From: Blastobasis lacticolella
Lineage: Eukaryota > Arthropoda > Insecta > Lepidoptera > Blastobasidae
DNA: 64,000 nucleotides
Reading direction: 5' to 3'
Assembly: GCA_905147135.1 (NCBI GenBank)
Contig: LR990061.1
Span: 3,448,026-3,512,025, forward strand
Shown: one piece after another, positions 1 through 10,045 of the stretch
Layout of the letters: each line of letters begins with the position of its first letter
How positions within the stretch are numbered: position 1 is the stretch's first letter
The notes under the pieces: model-generated
What the model was told of the DNA's origin: nothing
Databases searched by the model: none
Seen by the model: only the letters and a program-made list of their open reading frames with translations
Position numbers and translations under genes: made by a program

Positions 1-137
1 AGGTCTCTTTAGAGGCGGGCAACGCATTGGTGACTCCCCTGGTGTTGCTGATGTCCATAGACGGCGGTGACCACTTTCCATCAGGTGGCCCGCTTACCTG
101 TTTGTCTGCTAAGTAACATAAAAAAAAAAAAAAAAAA
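1..137 (+). mobile_element. LINE-4 3' end with poly(A) tail (5'-truncated at window edge)
   Basis: The frame at positions 3-116 encodes the C-terminus of a Jockey-like non-LTR retrotransposon polyprotein (reads ...EAGNALVTPLVLLMS then HFPSGGPLTCLSAK, stop TAA at 114-116). Only CAT separates the stop from an 18-nt poly(A) run at 120-137. The same C-terminal block recurs at 5.4, 9.3, 12.2 and 27.5 kb. At 12.1 kb it is joined to recognisable LINE sequence upstream, which is why I call it a LINE 3' end and not a SINE. Confidence 0.7.
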
Positions 138-304
138 CTTTACGTAGTCGCTTCCCGCCGTCTGTATCTATATACGCTTAGATCTTTTAAACTTCTTTTT
201 ACCACTAATGTGGCAAACACTATAGGGGCAGGGTATGGTAGGGTAGGTGTAGGGTAGGGTTAGGCTAGAACGCCACGCGAAGGAAGTCCCGCCGGGCGCA
301 CTAG
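138..304 (+). mobile_element. HEL-9 Helitron-like non-autonomous element, rearranged copy
   Basis: It begins with the family head (GTCGCTTCCCGCCGTCTGT) and ends in CGCACTAG followed by T, matching the copies at 7.38-7.92 kb and 26.94-27.24 kb. The middle carries a short foreign segment (TTTTTACCACTAATGTGGCAAA) that matches the 3' end of LINE-5 in reverse, so this copy has been rearranged. The 3' CTAG|T terminus is the Helitron-like feature. Confidence 0.5.
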
Positions 305-530
305 TGATACATATTTAAGGTTGTGTGACTCGTTGATTTTTGAAGTCTGGAGGTTTACCTTTACACATTCCATAAAGAAATGCTTAAGTAGTTGCTTCTT
401 TTGTGCCACGCGCCAACTTAAATTTCACATATTGTAGAGGGAATAAGTATTGGATATCTGGCCCGACGGTGAACACATGAAGGTGGAACGTAGTAAGCCA
501 TCCTTTCCCTAGGATCCAAGCGATTGTAGT

Positions 531-634
531 AGTCCAGACTACTTCTGAAACATTAGTCGCCTTGTACGACACCCACGAGTGTAGAGGGGTTGGTGCTATT
601 CTACTCTGCCGGACACCACACGGCTTGCTCCTAC
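531..634 (-). repeat. REP-3 fragment
   Basis: This is the reverse complement of the 5' part of REP-3 (GGACACC, GGTTGGTGCTATTCTACTCTG, then ACACCCACGAGTGTA and CATTAGTCGCCTTGTACGA), truncated. Compare the full copy at 10343-10590. Confidence 0.65.
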
Positions 635-899
635 CCCGAACATACATAGTCATAAACGTAGCGAGTTAAATATAAGCTTGTAATAATGATTTTCCCTTTG
701 AACGTTAATATCAAAGTTCACGGGAGTTAACATGTGTAGATATAATATAACATTGTAGGGAGCGAGGATATGGGTTACGTAGGTACTGTGTTTGAGAAAC
801 AGACTGAATCAACAAGTATGAATCTAGCAGTTTGGGACGAGACCATAGTGCGGTTTTAGGCTTATTTTAATATCTTATCTTTTATATTATCCATTCGAT

Positions 900-1215
900 A
901 ATGTACCAGTTGTGCTCTCGCACACGAGGACTCAGGGTCCGCCTTGACCATGATCCAGGCTTTGGCAGATCAGATAATTACAGTGGAGCGACTGCCTTCT
1001 GACCTCCGTGATTTTGCTACTAAGGGAACCTGACTAGATTGGATCATGGTTCTACATTCAGACGCCTGAAAGTGCGGATTTCATCACAATGTTTTCCTCA
1101 TCGTAAGAGCATTGGTTAGCATGCAACTAATGTACATAACTCAGAAAAGAGACATTGGTACATTGCCGCAGTGGGATTCGAACCCGGTACCTCTCGTTTA
1201 CGAATGGGATACCTT
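900..1215 (-). mobile_element. SINE-1, near full-length with tRNA-like head
   Basis: On the minus strand the head contains a pol III B-box-like GGGTTCGAATCC next to GGTACC, followed by the family body (CAGAAAAG, CATGATCCAATCT, TCTGACCTCCG, GATCTGCCAAAGCCTGGATCA) and the tail (GGACCCTGAGTCC, GAGAGCACAACTGG). The same order of blocks is found at 19545, 48828 and 51840. It is not a tRNA gene, because no cloverleaf 3' half or acceptor stem follows. Confidence 0.75.
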
Positions 1216-1294
1216 TTAATATCTATCTAATAATTATGTTTAATCAGGCAGGCAGTTTAGCAACTGATTAGCCTGTATCCTGCTGATGAATGTG

Positions 1295-1390
1295 TTATTT
1301 TTCGCCACGCGTTAAAATATAATGGTCCAGTTTGTTTTTAAAATGATTGACATTGTTGGCTGAAACCACGTCTGCTGGCAACTTGTTCCA
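1295..1390 (-). pseudogene. LINE-8 reverse-transcriptase ORF, C-terminal remnant
   Basis: On the minus strand, 31 codons read WNKLPADVVSANNVNHFKN then KLDHYILTRGEK and a stop. This is the usual C-terminal signature of Jockey/CR1-type LINE polyproteins (WN-LP--VV------FK--LD). The copy at 46426-46518 has the same end (WKKLPEEVVSDN...ILTRGEE, stop). Homology continues past the stop through the 3' UTR (GGATACAGGCTAAT, AACTGCCTGCCTG), to about 1225. Upstream sequence degrades by about 1500. Confidence 0.75.
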
Positions 1391-1499
1391 TGTCTCACTC
1401 TGTTACTCAGGTAGTATTTGTGCGGATTGTTATTGTTTTTGTTGGTTAATTTCACAGGAATTTGTATAAAATGTTATTCCTTTTGATAATACTCCTCCG

Positions 1500-2190
1500 T
1501 ATCGAAATACTCACTCTCTACAGATTTAACCCATTTATTTTTTAATGAAAATACCTCCAAAATGTAGACATGTCGCAGCCTTGACTTGTAAATTCGTTGC
1601 TAGTCTGCTGTTCATCCAGTTTCATGGTCAGCCAGGCATAAAACTTCCCCATCATTTAAGGCCATCATCTGATCTGGCTAAGAACCCGTCCTGGTTTCTG
1701 TTCCGTGATAGACTCACTGCATATTATATTACAGGATATTTGGTTCGGCCTATGGATACGGCACTGCCTTGCTACCGCCGCACACAGGCTCAACTTATTG
1801 GATTTTGTTCGTGTGTTTATGTAAAATGGCTTCCTTTCGACTCGAGCTAAGCAGATTAGTTAATTAGAAAAGGACGCATATGCTATTCGCTTTTAGGTGG
1901 AAAGGGATGGATTTGTCCCTAACCGAGGTTTGGTTTTCTATTGGCTGTTTTGCGGTGCAATCGATTTTGGTGTTATTTTTAGGTATCTACGCTTAATTTG
2001 TAAGTTTTTTCAGTGGATTTTTCTTGTACCTGTTTCTAAATTTGAAATGCTTACTATTAGGCGATCTGTAAACTCGTTTATTAAAAGAAACACGAACAAA
2101 CAGACAGCTAATAGGATAGTTAAGTATTACGGCTATTGTTATCTAATACATTCTTAAGATACTTATGTAGGCCTCTGTCAAGCCTAAGTT
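1500..2190. other. Stretch with no recognised gene
   Basis: Two short open frames (1545-1850 and 1897-2157, plus) have no recognisable domain or signal peptide, and their composition matches the flanks. I treat them as chance frames. Confidence 0.4.
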
Positions 2191-2194
2191 GATT

Positions 2195-2385
2195 CAACGA
2201 TCGCTAACCGATACTCTACGGTGAGGGAAAACATCGGCTGAATGTAACCATGATCCAATCTGGTCAGGTTCCTGGTAACAGGGTCACGGAGGTCAGATGG
2301 CAGTCGCTCCTCTGTTACCTGATCTGCCAAATCCTGGATCATGGTCAAGGTGGACCCCGGGTCCTCGCGTACGAAAGCAGAACCG
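2195..2385 (+). mobile_element. SINE-1, 5'-truncated
   Basis: It starts in the body (CGCTAACCGATACTCTACGG) and runs through CCATGATCCAATCTGGTCAG, the GGTCAGATGGCAGTCGCTCC block and the GGACCCCGGGTCCTCGCG tail to CCGGGACATTAACG. The tRNA-like head is missing. Confidence 0.7.
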
Positions 2386-3293
2386 GGACATTAACGCTTT
2401 ATAAAATATAAATAATATTTTTTTTATCTTATAATATAATCAAATATATTTTTCACAGATACCTAGGTACACACATCAAACTTCCAAAACCCTATTTTTT
2501 CATCTGGGGTCAACAGAAACACAATTTTCATACGAAATTTGTTGAAAGTTTCCGATGTATCAACATACACAAAAGTAGATAGGTATATTTTATAAAAATA
2601 TGTAATTACTGTGAATGGGATAATATCTTAGATCTTCTAACTAGTACCTACTCCAACAATAATGATTATCAGATTGTTAAGCTCTTCAGCAACTCAAAAC
2701 GTCTAGGTGGAAGCCATAAATTTACATAACCGAACCTCTTTAAATATTTCCAATTCAAATAAATCTATTTAAAATATTATCACAAACAAATCGGACACCA
2801 GTTTGCACGAATGCAGGAACTAATAGAGTCGCAGTTACAGAATTTAAAACTATGACATCAGACAGAATATGGGCGACTCGGATGTACTACCATAACATCA
2901 TTATTCAATGTTTTGATGGCATAACTTTTGATCTAGGACTCCTAGACACAAAGCCTAGGTATTCTCACAGTGTTCTAGGTGTAAAAACAAATACTTTTGT
3001 ACTGTGACCTAGCTATAATAGTGAATAGGTCGTGTTTGAAATAGTTAATAGCATTGTTACTTAGGTACCGAATTCTTTGGCGAGAAAACATTGATTCGGA
3101 CGCGAAGGACCGGGAAGTGAATGCCTTAACATCACGTTCCTGCATTGGAGGCATATGACTTAATCGGCTATGTAGGCTATGCATCAAGATCGGGGGTCTT
3201 TTTTCATAGTAATATGCCATACGAATAAATTAATACATCGAGACCGACTTCAATTTTACAGTTTTTTGTGCATTTTACGTGTATTGCCTAGAA
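2386..3293. other. AT-rich stretch, nothing recognised
   Basis: AT-rich DNA without recognisable coding, RNA or repeat features. A minus-strand frame at 2975-3220 has no family signature. Confidence 0.4.
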
Positions 3294-3540
3294 TTGGCCG
3301 TGTGGTGTCCGGCAGAGTAGAATAGCACCAACCCTTTACACTCGTGGGTGTTAAGGCGATGAACGTTTTCGAGACAAAATATCTGGAGTCTCCATGGCTG
3401 GAAAATGGGCAGCATCGTTTAACATTGTTATATATACTCCAACTCGCCTACCAAGTATGGAAATTATAGCAATGACCCCCCTTTCGTGGGAGAGGACTTA
3501 AGTCCTACAGTGGACTGTTATGGGCTGTGATGATGATTGT
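3294..3540 (+). repeat. REP-3, full-length copy
   Basis: Runs from TTGGCCGTGTGGTGTCCGGC through AGAATAGCACCAACC, CACTCGTGGGTGT, GGAAAATGGGCAGCA and CCTTTCGTGGGAGAGG to GTGGACTGTTATGGGCTGTG followed by ATGATGATG. It has the same order as the copies at 10343 and 44541. It could be a SINE, or a short LINE derivative ending in (ATG)n. Confidence 0.75.
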
Positions 3541-3711
3541 CTATGGTTCCCATGCAAGAGTTAACGAACCAAAAGAGACATGTATGAACGACAAAAATAT
3601 CACGAACTAACTCGCATTTTTTGAACTTGTTTCGTATCAATCAAGGCCATCCTATTATATTAGGTCCATCATTGATTGTACATATACAACCTTTATAATA
3701 CCTGCGAAGTG

Positions 3712-3775
3712 TTACCTGATCATTATAATCTAGACGCCTTCAAGGCTAGAGTGGAAATGCCTGGATAGTCCAATT
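3712..3775 (+). pseudogene. LINE-6 C-terminal remnant
   Basis: One frame reads VLPDHYNLDAFKARVE then diverges. The same block at 32557-32668 reads FPDHYILEIFKAKVNRLF. This is a Jockey-like LINE C-terminus; only about 60 bp survive here. Confidence 0.6.
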
Positions 3776-4014
3776 ATAAAAAAAATTATAGGCTGTTATG
3801 AAGGAGCCCTTTCCCGAACTACGTGTACATAAGGTTTTTAAGTATACATCATGTATTTATTTACCTTGTGGTTCTAGGAAACCCTGAAATCTTCGATGGA
3901 ATCGGAGTACCTATACATACATTCACGATTCGAAATAAAACTAAAGAAAAATATTTAAAATGTTGACATTAAATGTTCTCATTCGTTAAGAAGCTTCTAG
4001 TTTCTTTAATTTAA

Positions 4015-4170
4015 AATCATCATCATCATCATATCATCCGAAAAACACCCACTGCTGGGCATAGGCCTCCCCCAGAGATCTCCACAAAGGCCGGTCGTGC
4101 GCCGATCCAGGTGGTACCTGCGATCTTTACCAGGTCGTCGGTCCATCAAGTGTGAGGCCTAGGTACCACT
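4015..4170 (-). pseudogene. LINE-7 3' end remnant
   Basis: The minus strand carries GGCCTTTGTGGAGATCTCTG, GGGAGGCCTATGCCCAGCAG then (ATGATG)n. This is the C-terminal QQW block and microsatellite tail of the LINE whose fuller copy is at 48180-48540. Confidence 0.7.
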
Positions 4171-4659
4171 CCTAACGATGACGCTGTTTAAATCATCTAC
4201 AATAGATGTTTAAGGCCAATGATGAAACCTACCATCTAAGACCGCATTTAAATCCGTTGCGTAATTTAAAAGATTCAAGCTTATGTAGATACATGGGACA
4301 GACGGCGGAAAGAGACTTTATTTTATAGATACTATGTATAGATATTGATATTGTTTTATCAAAGGAATCTGTCGGTGCAAAACCGACATGTGCCGGCGAA
4401 CAACTAATGATCCCGCCAACTTGAAGGTACTCCCACGCCGATGTTTGAAACTGTTGCAAACAGTTTCCTTTTGTTTTGTAGGAAACAATTTCAATCTGTT
4501 TTCAGTGTCGCCAGACCGATAGATGTCTGAAGGTTAAAAACTAGATAAGTACTGCATATTGTACTTCCGTATTTGCTCGTATAATAATTACAAATTTGGA
4601 CTCTGGACAGAGGTGCGTCGTACGAATTATCGACGATCCCATACTAACAAGTAATTTAA

Positions 4660-5048
4660 AACCTCTGGCTGAGCGATGAGGCTTCGGCTCCTTGTGTGTG
4701 TTCTACCGGCTGTACAATGGGGAGTGTTCTGAGGAACTGTTCGATCTGGTGCCCAAAACGCAATTGCGCCATCGCACCACCCACCGCCGTGGGCTAGGTA
4801 CTCATCCTCGCTACGTAGACCCTCTGTTGGTCACCACGCGAAAATTCAAAAGAACGTTTCTCGCTCGTACGATTCGGATGTGGAATGAGCTCACGGTGTT
4901 TCCTATGGACTATGACAAGGGATCGTTCAAGAGATTATTAGAGATCTTTTATCATTTATTCATTTGTGGTGCACAGGTTATACAGTTGTTAGGTACAGTT
5001 TATGTAGGATGGAGCCTTTGCGACCTGCCATCTACATACAAATTTTAG
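4660..5048 (+). pseudogene. LINE-4 polyprotein C-terminal fragment (Jockey-like)
   Basis: An open frame at 4692-5048 encodes 118 residues with the Jockey-type reverse-transcriptase C-terminus: a YNGECSEELFDLVP segment, a basic LRHRT...GLGTHP-YVDP segment, then RTFLARTIRMWNEL, VFPMDYDKGSFKR and a diverged end. In the family this region follows the RT domain and has no known catalytic residues. Everything 5' is missing, so it is a 5'-truncated dead copy. The same protein block recurs at 12085 and 20190 (plus), where the alignments show frame damage. Codon-level similarity is clear although only this copy has stayed open over its full length. Confidence 0.75.
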
Positions 5049-5350
5049 AAAACATTTATGGATTTGCGAATTTAAATAATGTCATTCATCAAAATAGCTA
5101 ATTATTTACAAATATTTTAAAATTATATATTTTAAGCATTATAAAAACATCATTATAAATTGGATTTTTACCTATTCAATGTTATTAATAATTTAAGATG
5201 TCAACCGTAGATAATGTCAATAAAAATATAAAAATATAATGTCAATTAATATTAAAAAATCTATTAAATGTCATACTAAAATAAATTATCAAACTTAACC
5301 ATAAATTATTAACAATATCTACAATTAAATTAACAATGTCAAAATAATGA
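5049..5350. other. Very AT-rich stretch
   Basis: Sequence of ATTTAAAAT/AATGTCAAT-type words with recurring AATGTCA. No coding potential seen. Confidence 0.4.
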
Positions 5351-5370
5351 AAAGCCAATTATACCTAAAT

Positions 5371-5452
5371 CTCCTTAGAGGTTGGTAGCGCCCCTGGTGT
5401 TGCTGATGTCCATAGGCGGCGGTGACTACTTTCCATCAGGTGGCCCGCTTGC
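5371..5452 (+). mobile_element. LINE-4 3' end fragment
   Basis: Contains CTCCTTAGAGGTTGG, CCCCTGGTGTTGCTGATGTC, CATAGGCGGCGGTGACTACT and TCAGGTGGCCCGCTTGC, matching positions 1-105. The tail is lost. Confidence 0.7.
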
Positions 5453-5597
5453 ATTATTTCCTTATGTTTAGAAAACTTTCTATTCATACTGGATGTTTCA
5501 AAAAGCTTTTTTGGAATGTGTCTGAATACCACGTTGGACGAGTAACGTTGGTCTCAACACTTGGGCCAACGTATGGTAACGATATTTATTACAATTT

Positions 5598-5862
5598 GAC
5601 GACCTGGTTCAGTGGTCAACATGCCGTCTGCCACGCAAGAGGCCCCGGATTCGATTCCCGGCTGGGCAGAAATTGAAATGATGAATTTTAATTTCTGTTA
5701 CGGGTCTGGGTGTTCTATGTATAATAAGTATGTATTTAAAAAAGTATATAAGTAGTTTATCAGTTATCTAGCACCCATAACACAAGCTTTGCTTACTTTG
5801 GGGCTAGATGGCGCTGTGTGAATTTGTCCACGATTACTTATTTATTATTATTTATTTCATTA
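5598..5862 (+). mobile_element. SINE-2, full-length with tRNA-like head
   Basis: The head (5598-5670) has an A-box-like TGGTTCAGTGG and a B-box-like GGATTCGATTCC, as in a tRNA gene. The body then runs through GAAATTGAAATGATGAATTT, TCTGTTACGGGTCTGGGTGT, ATCAGTTATCTAGCACCCAT and the conserved GGGGCTAGATGGCGCTGTGT block, and ends in an ATTTATT-rich tail. An equally complete copy is at 25165. A true tRNA is unlikely because the head never closes into an acceptor stem. Confidence 0.8.
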
Positions 5863-7380
5863 CAGTTACATTTCCACACAGCCGCCATATTATTATTATT
5901 ATCTCTTACTTCATTTGTTATGCCCCCAATCCTAACCTAACCTAACACAGGTGCTGTTTTTTATGTAAATTATAACATATTCAGTCTGTCAGTCTGTACG
6001 TTATAAATTCGTCTAGACGTTTGGTGACTGCATTGTCAAGGTCAGGATTGGTCATATTCAAATTGGTTCACACTGTCAGGGGACGGTCATATATTACGCA
6101 AGGCGCCGAGTCTCGATCGTAGCTCGGTCAACTAATATCCCATATAAAGGTTGACCGCGACAGAGGTGACCTGTCAATTGTGGCGCTAGTTATGCGTTTT
6201 ATGGAGCAACACCGGAAGCATTTGTATTCTGTGACAAAATTCGAATGCCGTCAACAATGCGATATGGAAAATAAGGAACGTGACGGAAAAATAAACTAAC
6301 ATGTCCCTATTGTGAAATTTGAAGGCGGCTTATTATAGTTTTAGAATAGTCAATAGCGTAGAGTTATATTTCCTCTATATTGTTTATTATTGTTATCAAT
6401 TGTGAAATAAATTTAGTATAATTATTTTTTCGCAATCTGCTAAAGTAATCTGAAGCCTTGGTACTCCTTTATTTTGTATATACTCTAGTTTTGTAACATC
6501 CTGAGGAGCAACCGAGTTGTCATTGCTTGGCCTCCACTCGATTGCCCCTCGGCATTGCAGAAGCGTTTCCATAAAAAATATGTGGAATATTATTTGCCCG
6601 TGCTACGGACGAGCTATGGCCGAGGTCCGGCTCGGATCCGGCACGGCGTAGTGCAAGTCATCCTTATCGGGTGTCTTACTTACAGGCTTACTAGTTAAGC
6701 CTAGCTAGCCCTCCGTAGACAAGGAAATAGGCAGCAGCCTTTTCTGTTGTTTCCGCACTCCCAGTCAAGAAGATAATGGCAAATCCTGCACTGATGTGGG
6801 GGACACCATAGTCCAGCACTGGACTGTTATGGGCTGTAGATGATGATGATAATGATGATTATAGAGGAGTGATATAATTATAAAAGCTTGTCTGTTTTAA
6901 TTTCAAATGATTAGCTCCTAAAGGGAGGAAGTGGTTATAATGAGGTTTTCATGGAATTTTATTAGGGCTGTTATTCCGGCATCAACCGTCAGCGTTTTTT
7001 AAATGCTGTGTATTGCTTTACGCATTTATATTGTCGATATTGTTTCTATTGTACCCACATATTTGTATTTTGTGTAGAACGTAAAATGATGCCGCTTACA
7101 AAATAGCGTAAAAGCATGAAAAAAATCACAATGTCAGCGATTAATATTTTGTAATAAAGAGATAAGCTAGCGTAGACATTATTTGCCAGACTCTCAGATT
7201 TATTTGCTCACGTAGTACATGGAGGTGCCCTTCCAATCAGGTCACGGTACATTTTGGCTGAGCGCGGAAGTGTTTCGTATTGTGCTTTATATATTTGGTA
7301 GGATTTTTACCTTTAGGTATTTGGTAGTTTTTGTATAATACCAAGGTGGTTATGTCACACGTGGAGACTAAGTATATATA
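5863..7380. other. Stretch without recognised gene; one LINE tail and a short CCTAA run
   Basis: Around 5929-5949 are about three CCTAA units (insect telomere unit TTAGG), too few to mean a telomere. At 6795-6862 there is a GGACTGTTATGGGCTG plus (GATGAT)n tail of REP-3/LINE-7 type. The rest, including 6040-6440 and the GC-richer 6480-6700, is unassigned. Confidence 0.4.
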
Positions 7381-7383
7381 CAT

Positions 7384-7910
7384 AAACAAAGTCACTTCCC
7401 GCCGTCTCTCCGTACGCTTAGCTCTTTGAAACTACGCAACGGATTTTAATGCGGTTTTCAACAATAGATAGAGTGATTTAAAGGGAAGATTTAGAAGGAA
7501 GTTTTAAGAGTCGGTAGGGGTCCAGCTCTTGGAATCAAGCCATGAACGTACGTTCAACTCGTTCGTGGCGTTGGTTCTCACCGCAGATTTGGATTTCTTC
7601 ATGAGGGAAGAATATTGGCCGAAGGGTGTGGTGTACCGGCGATTCCGTGGGCGACCCAGAATTTCCGGTGCCGCCGAACGACATAAGAGACAGTTTTTTT
7701 TTTTTTAAATATTAACAAATTATATTTTTGTATATTAGTTTACAATTTATAATAATTTGTATGTAGGTATAGGTTTTACCTTTGTCTGTATTTTGTATCA
7801 GTTTATTTTGTATTTATGTTGTTTGTGTGTTTATAAATATGGGCCTCACTTGCCTGAAATAAATGAATAAATAAATAAAGTAGATGTACGCAAATGAAGT
7901 CGCGCCGGGT
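7384..7910 (+). mobile_element. HEL-9 Helitron-like element, split by a LINE insertion
   Basis: The head (CAAAGTCACTTCCCGCCGTC, CTACGCAACGGATTTTAATG) lies at 7384-7500. The tail (ACGCAAATGAAGTCGCGCCG, GGTCCACTAG then T) lies at about 7885-7910. The two halves match the ends of the continuous copy at 26941-27240. The 7505-7885 segment between them is LINE sequence, so a LINE fragment inserted into this copy. Confidence 0.6.
7505..7885 (+). pseudogene. LINE fragment: ORF1-like end plus 3' tail, inserted in HEL-9
   Basis: A frame at about 7523-7690 reads LLESSHERTFNSFVALVL, then DLDFFMREEYWPKGVVYRRF and a basic end. This resembles the C-terminal part of lepidopteran LINE ORF1/gag-like proteins (the W/FWP-GV--R-F motif). 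After a T-run, the sequence continues AT-rich to CTTGCCTGAAATAAATGAAT and (AAAT)n, a typical LINE 3' tail. It is 5'-truncated and not functional. Confidence 0.55.
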
Positions 7911-7977
7911 CCACTAGTACAGTATGTGACAAAGTGAATGGCTCTTTGGGTAATAAGGTCACAGATATACGTTCTTC

Positions 7978-8280
7978 ATCATCATCATCATCATGTCAGC
8001 AATAAGACGTCCCCTGCTGAATATATATAGAAATATTTTTCCCACACCTTTCACAGCGATCGACTCTGTTCCTCCTTCATCCAGCGGCTCCCAGCGGACT
8101 TTAAGTCATTTAATGTATGCTAGGGAGTCCATTCATTCTGCAGTTGACTGTACGTGGTCGCCACTTGATAACATCGAAATTGTTTAATGTTAAGTGATAA
8201 TGTAATTTTGTATTTTATTTTTTGTTATTTTAATATGGATGTAATTATCTGAAATAAATGCTATTATTATTATTATAACC
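7978..8280 (+). repeat. (ATC)n-linked repeat and LINE-type 3' tail
   Basis: Begins with (ATC)n (7978-7994) and ends at 8240-8278 with TATCTGAAATAAATGCTATT followed by (ATT)n, a typical non-LTR tail. The 64-codon frame inside (7993-8187) has no recognised domain. Confidence 0.45.
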
Positions 8281-8612
8281 ATTCCGCCCCATCGGCCATA
8301 CCAGTACTGAATGCGAACGTGTTACCTTACAGGCTTATCGATAGAAATGCGCTGAAACCGAAAAATGAAAAAGTTCTCGAAACCAACTCGATACTAATTA
8401 TCATATTACACGTACGCAAAAAGCAAATAAAGTGATAGCAAGTGCTGGATGCTTTAAACTGACGTACACACGAATTCGACGGTTCGAATAACTGCTGGGT
8501 TGGCTCTATTTTATTTTATTTATGCAAGTAGCGTGAGAAAGTAATTTGCTTGTAATGAAATGAAATATGAGTACAATAATTTGTTTATCTATCCCAATAT
8601 TTAAAGAGTTTT

Positions 8613-8735
8613 TTTTATGTCATACCGTGTCGGCAAACAGGTAAGCGGGCCACCTGACGGAAAGTGGTCGCTGTCTATTGACGTTAGCAACACGGGGTAT
8701 CGCCATGCAATTAATTGTCCACCTTTAAAACTCCT
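8613..8735 (-). mobile_element. LINE-4 3' end (variant)
   Basis: The minus strand carries the CAGGTGGCCCGCTTACCTGT block with degraded flanks and an adjacent T-run corresponding to the poly(A) tail. Confidence 0.65.
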
Positions 8736-8931
8736 GTACATGTAACTGCGTGTTCAGCACAAGTGTGTTCTCGCACGCGATAACTGAGAAAAGGCGCGAC
8801 ATAGATCTGCCATCCCTTTCCTCTGTATTCAGATAAGGAAGCAGAGTCGCCGGTACAGTTATGCTAGTCGTGCTTGTAGAAAAAAGCAAATATTTCTCCA
8901 CTGACAAAGGAAGTCCCCACCCTATGGAGCA

Positions 8932-9250
8932 CTGGAGACCTTTTTTTTTAGGTCATACGGTAGGCAAACAGGCAAGCGGGCCACCTGATGGAAAGTGGTC
9001 ACCACTGTCTATAGACATTAGCAACACCAAGAGTATCGCTAATGCGTTGCCCACCTCTATAACACGTTGCTCTGGCAGCAAAAAGCAAATGCCACTCCAC
9101 TGCCAAAGCCACGGTTCCCCAAATCCCCACCCCATGGAGCACTGGAAACCTTACTCACCGGCAGAAACACAATACTATTTAAAAGAGTATTATTTAGCTG
9201 CGATATTCTGTAAGGTGGAGGTACTTCCCCAGTCGGGCGGCTCCAATTCG
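8932..9250 (-). mobile_element. LINE-4 variant 3' end, long copy with poly(A)
   Basis: The minus strand reads from GGAGCCGCCCGACTGGGGAA through CTCCACCTTACAGAATAT, CAGTGCTCCATGGGGTGGGG and GAGGTGGGCAACGCATTAGC to the CATCAGGTGGCCCGCTTGCC end and poly(A) (T-run at 8942). The same arrangement occurs in the opposite orientation at 49262-49552, so this is a reproducible subfamily. Confidence 0.7.
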
Positions 9251-9302
9251 AACGAGATACCCCGCTATGCCCTACCTCTCTTAAACAACCTACAGTACAA
9301 TT

Positions 9303-9545
9303 TAATTTTTTTTTTTTTTATGTTGCTTAGCAGACAAACAGGCAAACGGGCCACCTGATGGAAAGTGGTTACCGCCGCCTATGGACATCAGCAATACCAG
9401 GGGAGTCACCAATGCGTTTCCCGCCTCTAAAGAGACCTCTAATATACCTCTTGAACGATCCCAAAATAGTATAGTTAGGCTATATTCTGTAAGATGGAGG
9501 TCCTTCCCCGGTCGGGCGGCTCCAATTTTTAGATACCCCGGGCCT
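9303..9545 (-). pseudogene. LINE-4 C-terminus and 3' end with poly(A)
   Basis: A minus-strand frame (9302-9553) encodes ...SRGILEVSLEAGNALVT, then the HFPSGGPFACLSAK end. The stop codon seen at 114-116 is CAA here, so the frame runs into the poly(A) (T-run 9306-9319). Upstream it shares the GGAGCCGCCCGACCGGGGAA module with the 8932-9250 copy. Confidence 0.75.
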
Positions 9546-9796
9546 ACCTCCATATAGAAGTTCTTTTACCACTAAGGTGGCAAAGAAGCTTACGGCCTGC
9601 CTGATGGGAAGCAAGCACCGCAGCCTATGAAAGATAGCAATACTAGGGGCATCACCCACGCGTTGCCGACCCCGTAAAAACCTTATTAACCCTTTCTTGA
9701 AGAACTCCATGTTGTACTCTCCAGGGAAATCCTCTCCAGGTAGTTAATTCCACAACCTTATTGTGCGTGGGAAAAAGTTCCTTTGGAACCGCACAG
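9546..9796 (-). pseudogene. LINE-5 C-terminal fragment (Jockey-like), first copy
   Basis: The minus-strand frame reads FFPRTIRLWN, an in-frame stop, then LPGEDFPGEYNMEFFKKGLI and RFLRGRQRVGDAPSIA. This is the classic Jockey-type C-terminus (RTIRLWNELP...GVYRFLRG). The 3' end carries the family's CCACTAAGGTGGCAAA signature next to a short T-run. The internal stop shows it is dead. Confidence 0.75.
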
Positions 9797-9860
9797 TTTT
9801 TACCACTAAGGTGGCAAAGAAGCTTACGGCCTGCCTGATGGTAAGCAGTCACCGCTGTAG
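9797..9860 (-). mobile_element. LINE-5 3' end, second truncated copy
   Basis: A second copy of the 3' block (TTTTTACCACTAAGGTGGCA, AAGAAGCTTACGGCCTGCCT) directly abuts the first in the same orientation, then breaks off at 9858. Confidence 0.65.
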
Positions 9861-9934
9861 TTTTGTATCGTATGGGTGTGTTGTGTACGTTAAATACACA
9901 TTCAACTTTAGCTCTTTAAATATGTATGTATGTT

Positions 9935-10045
9935 AGTTTGGCTGGGCTTGAATATTAGTGCTTAAATATTGTGGGAACCTCACACGTGACATCAAAGGGC
10001 GGGCTGTACCAATTGAGCCGTGAGGCCAAACTGACGCCTAAATAT
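9935..10045 (-). repeat. tRNA-like segment, possible SINE head remnant
   Basis: The minus strand has an A-box-like CACGGCTCAATTGGTACAGC and, about 30 nt on, a weak B-box-like GAGGTTCCCAC. No acceptor stem closes it. It could be a decayed SINE head of a family not otherwise seen in the window. Confidence 0.3.

Noticed and set aside
5929..5949. (CCTAA) repeats resembling insect telomere DNA
   Set aside because: Only about three units, inside unrelated sequence. Too short to indicate a telomere or an interstitial array.
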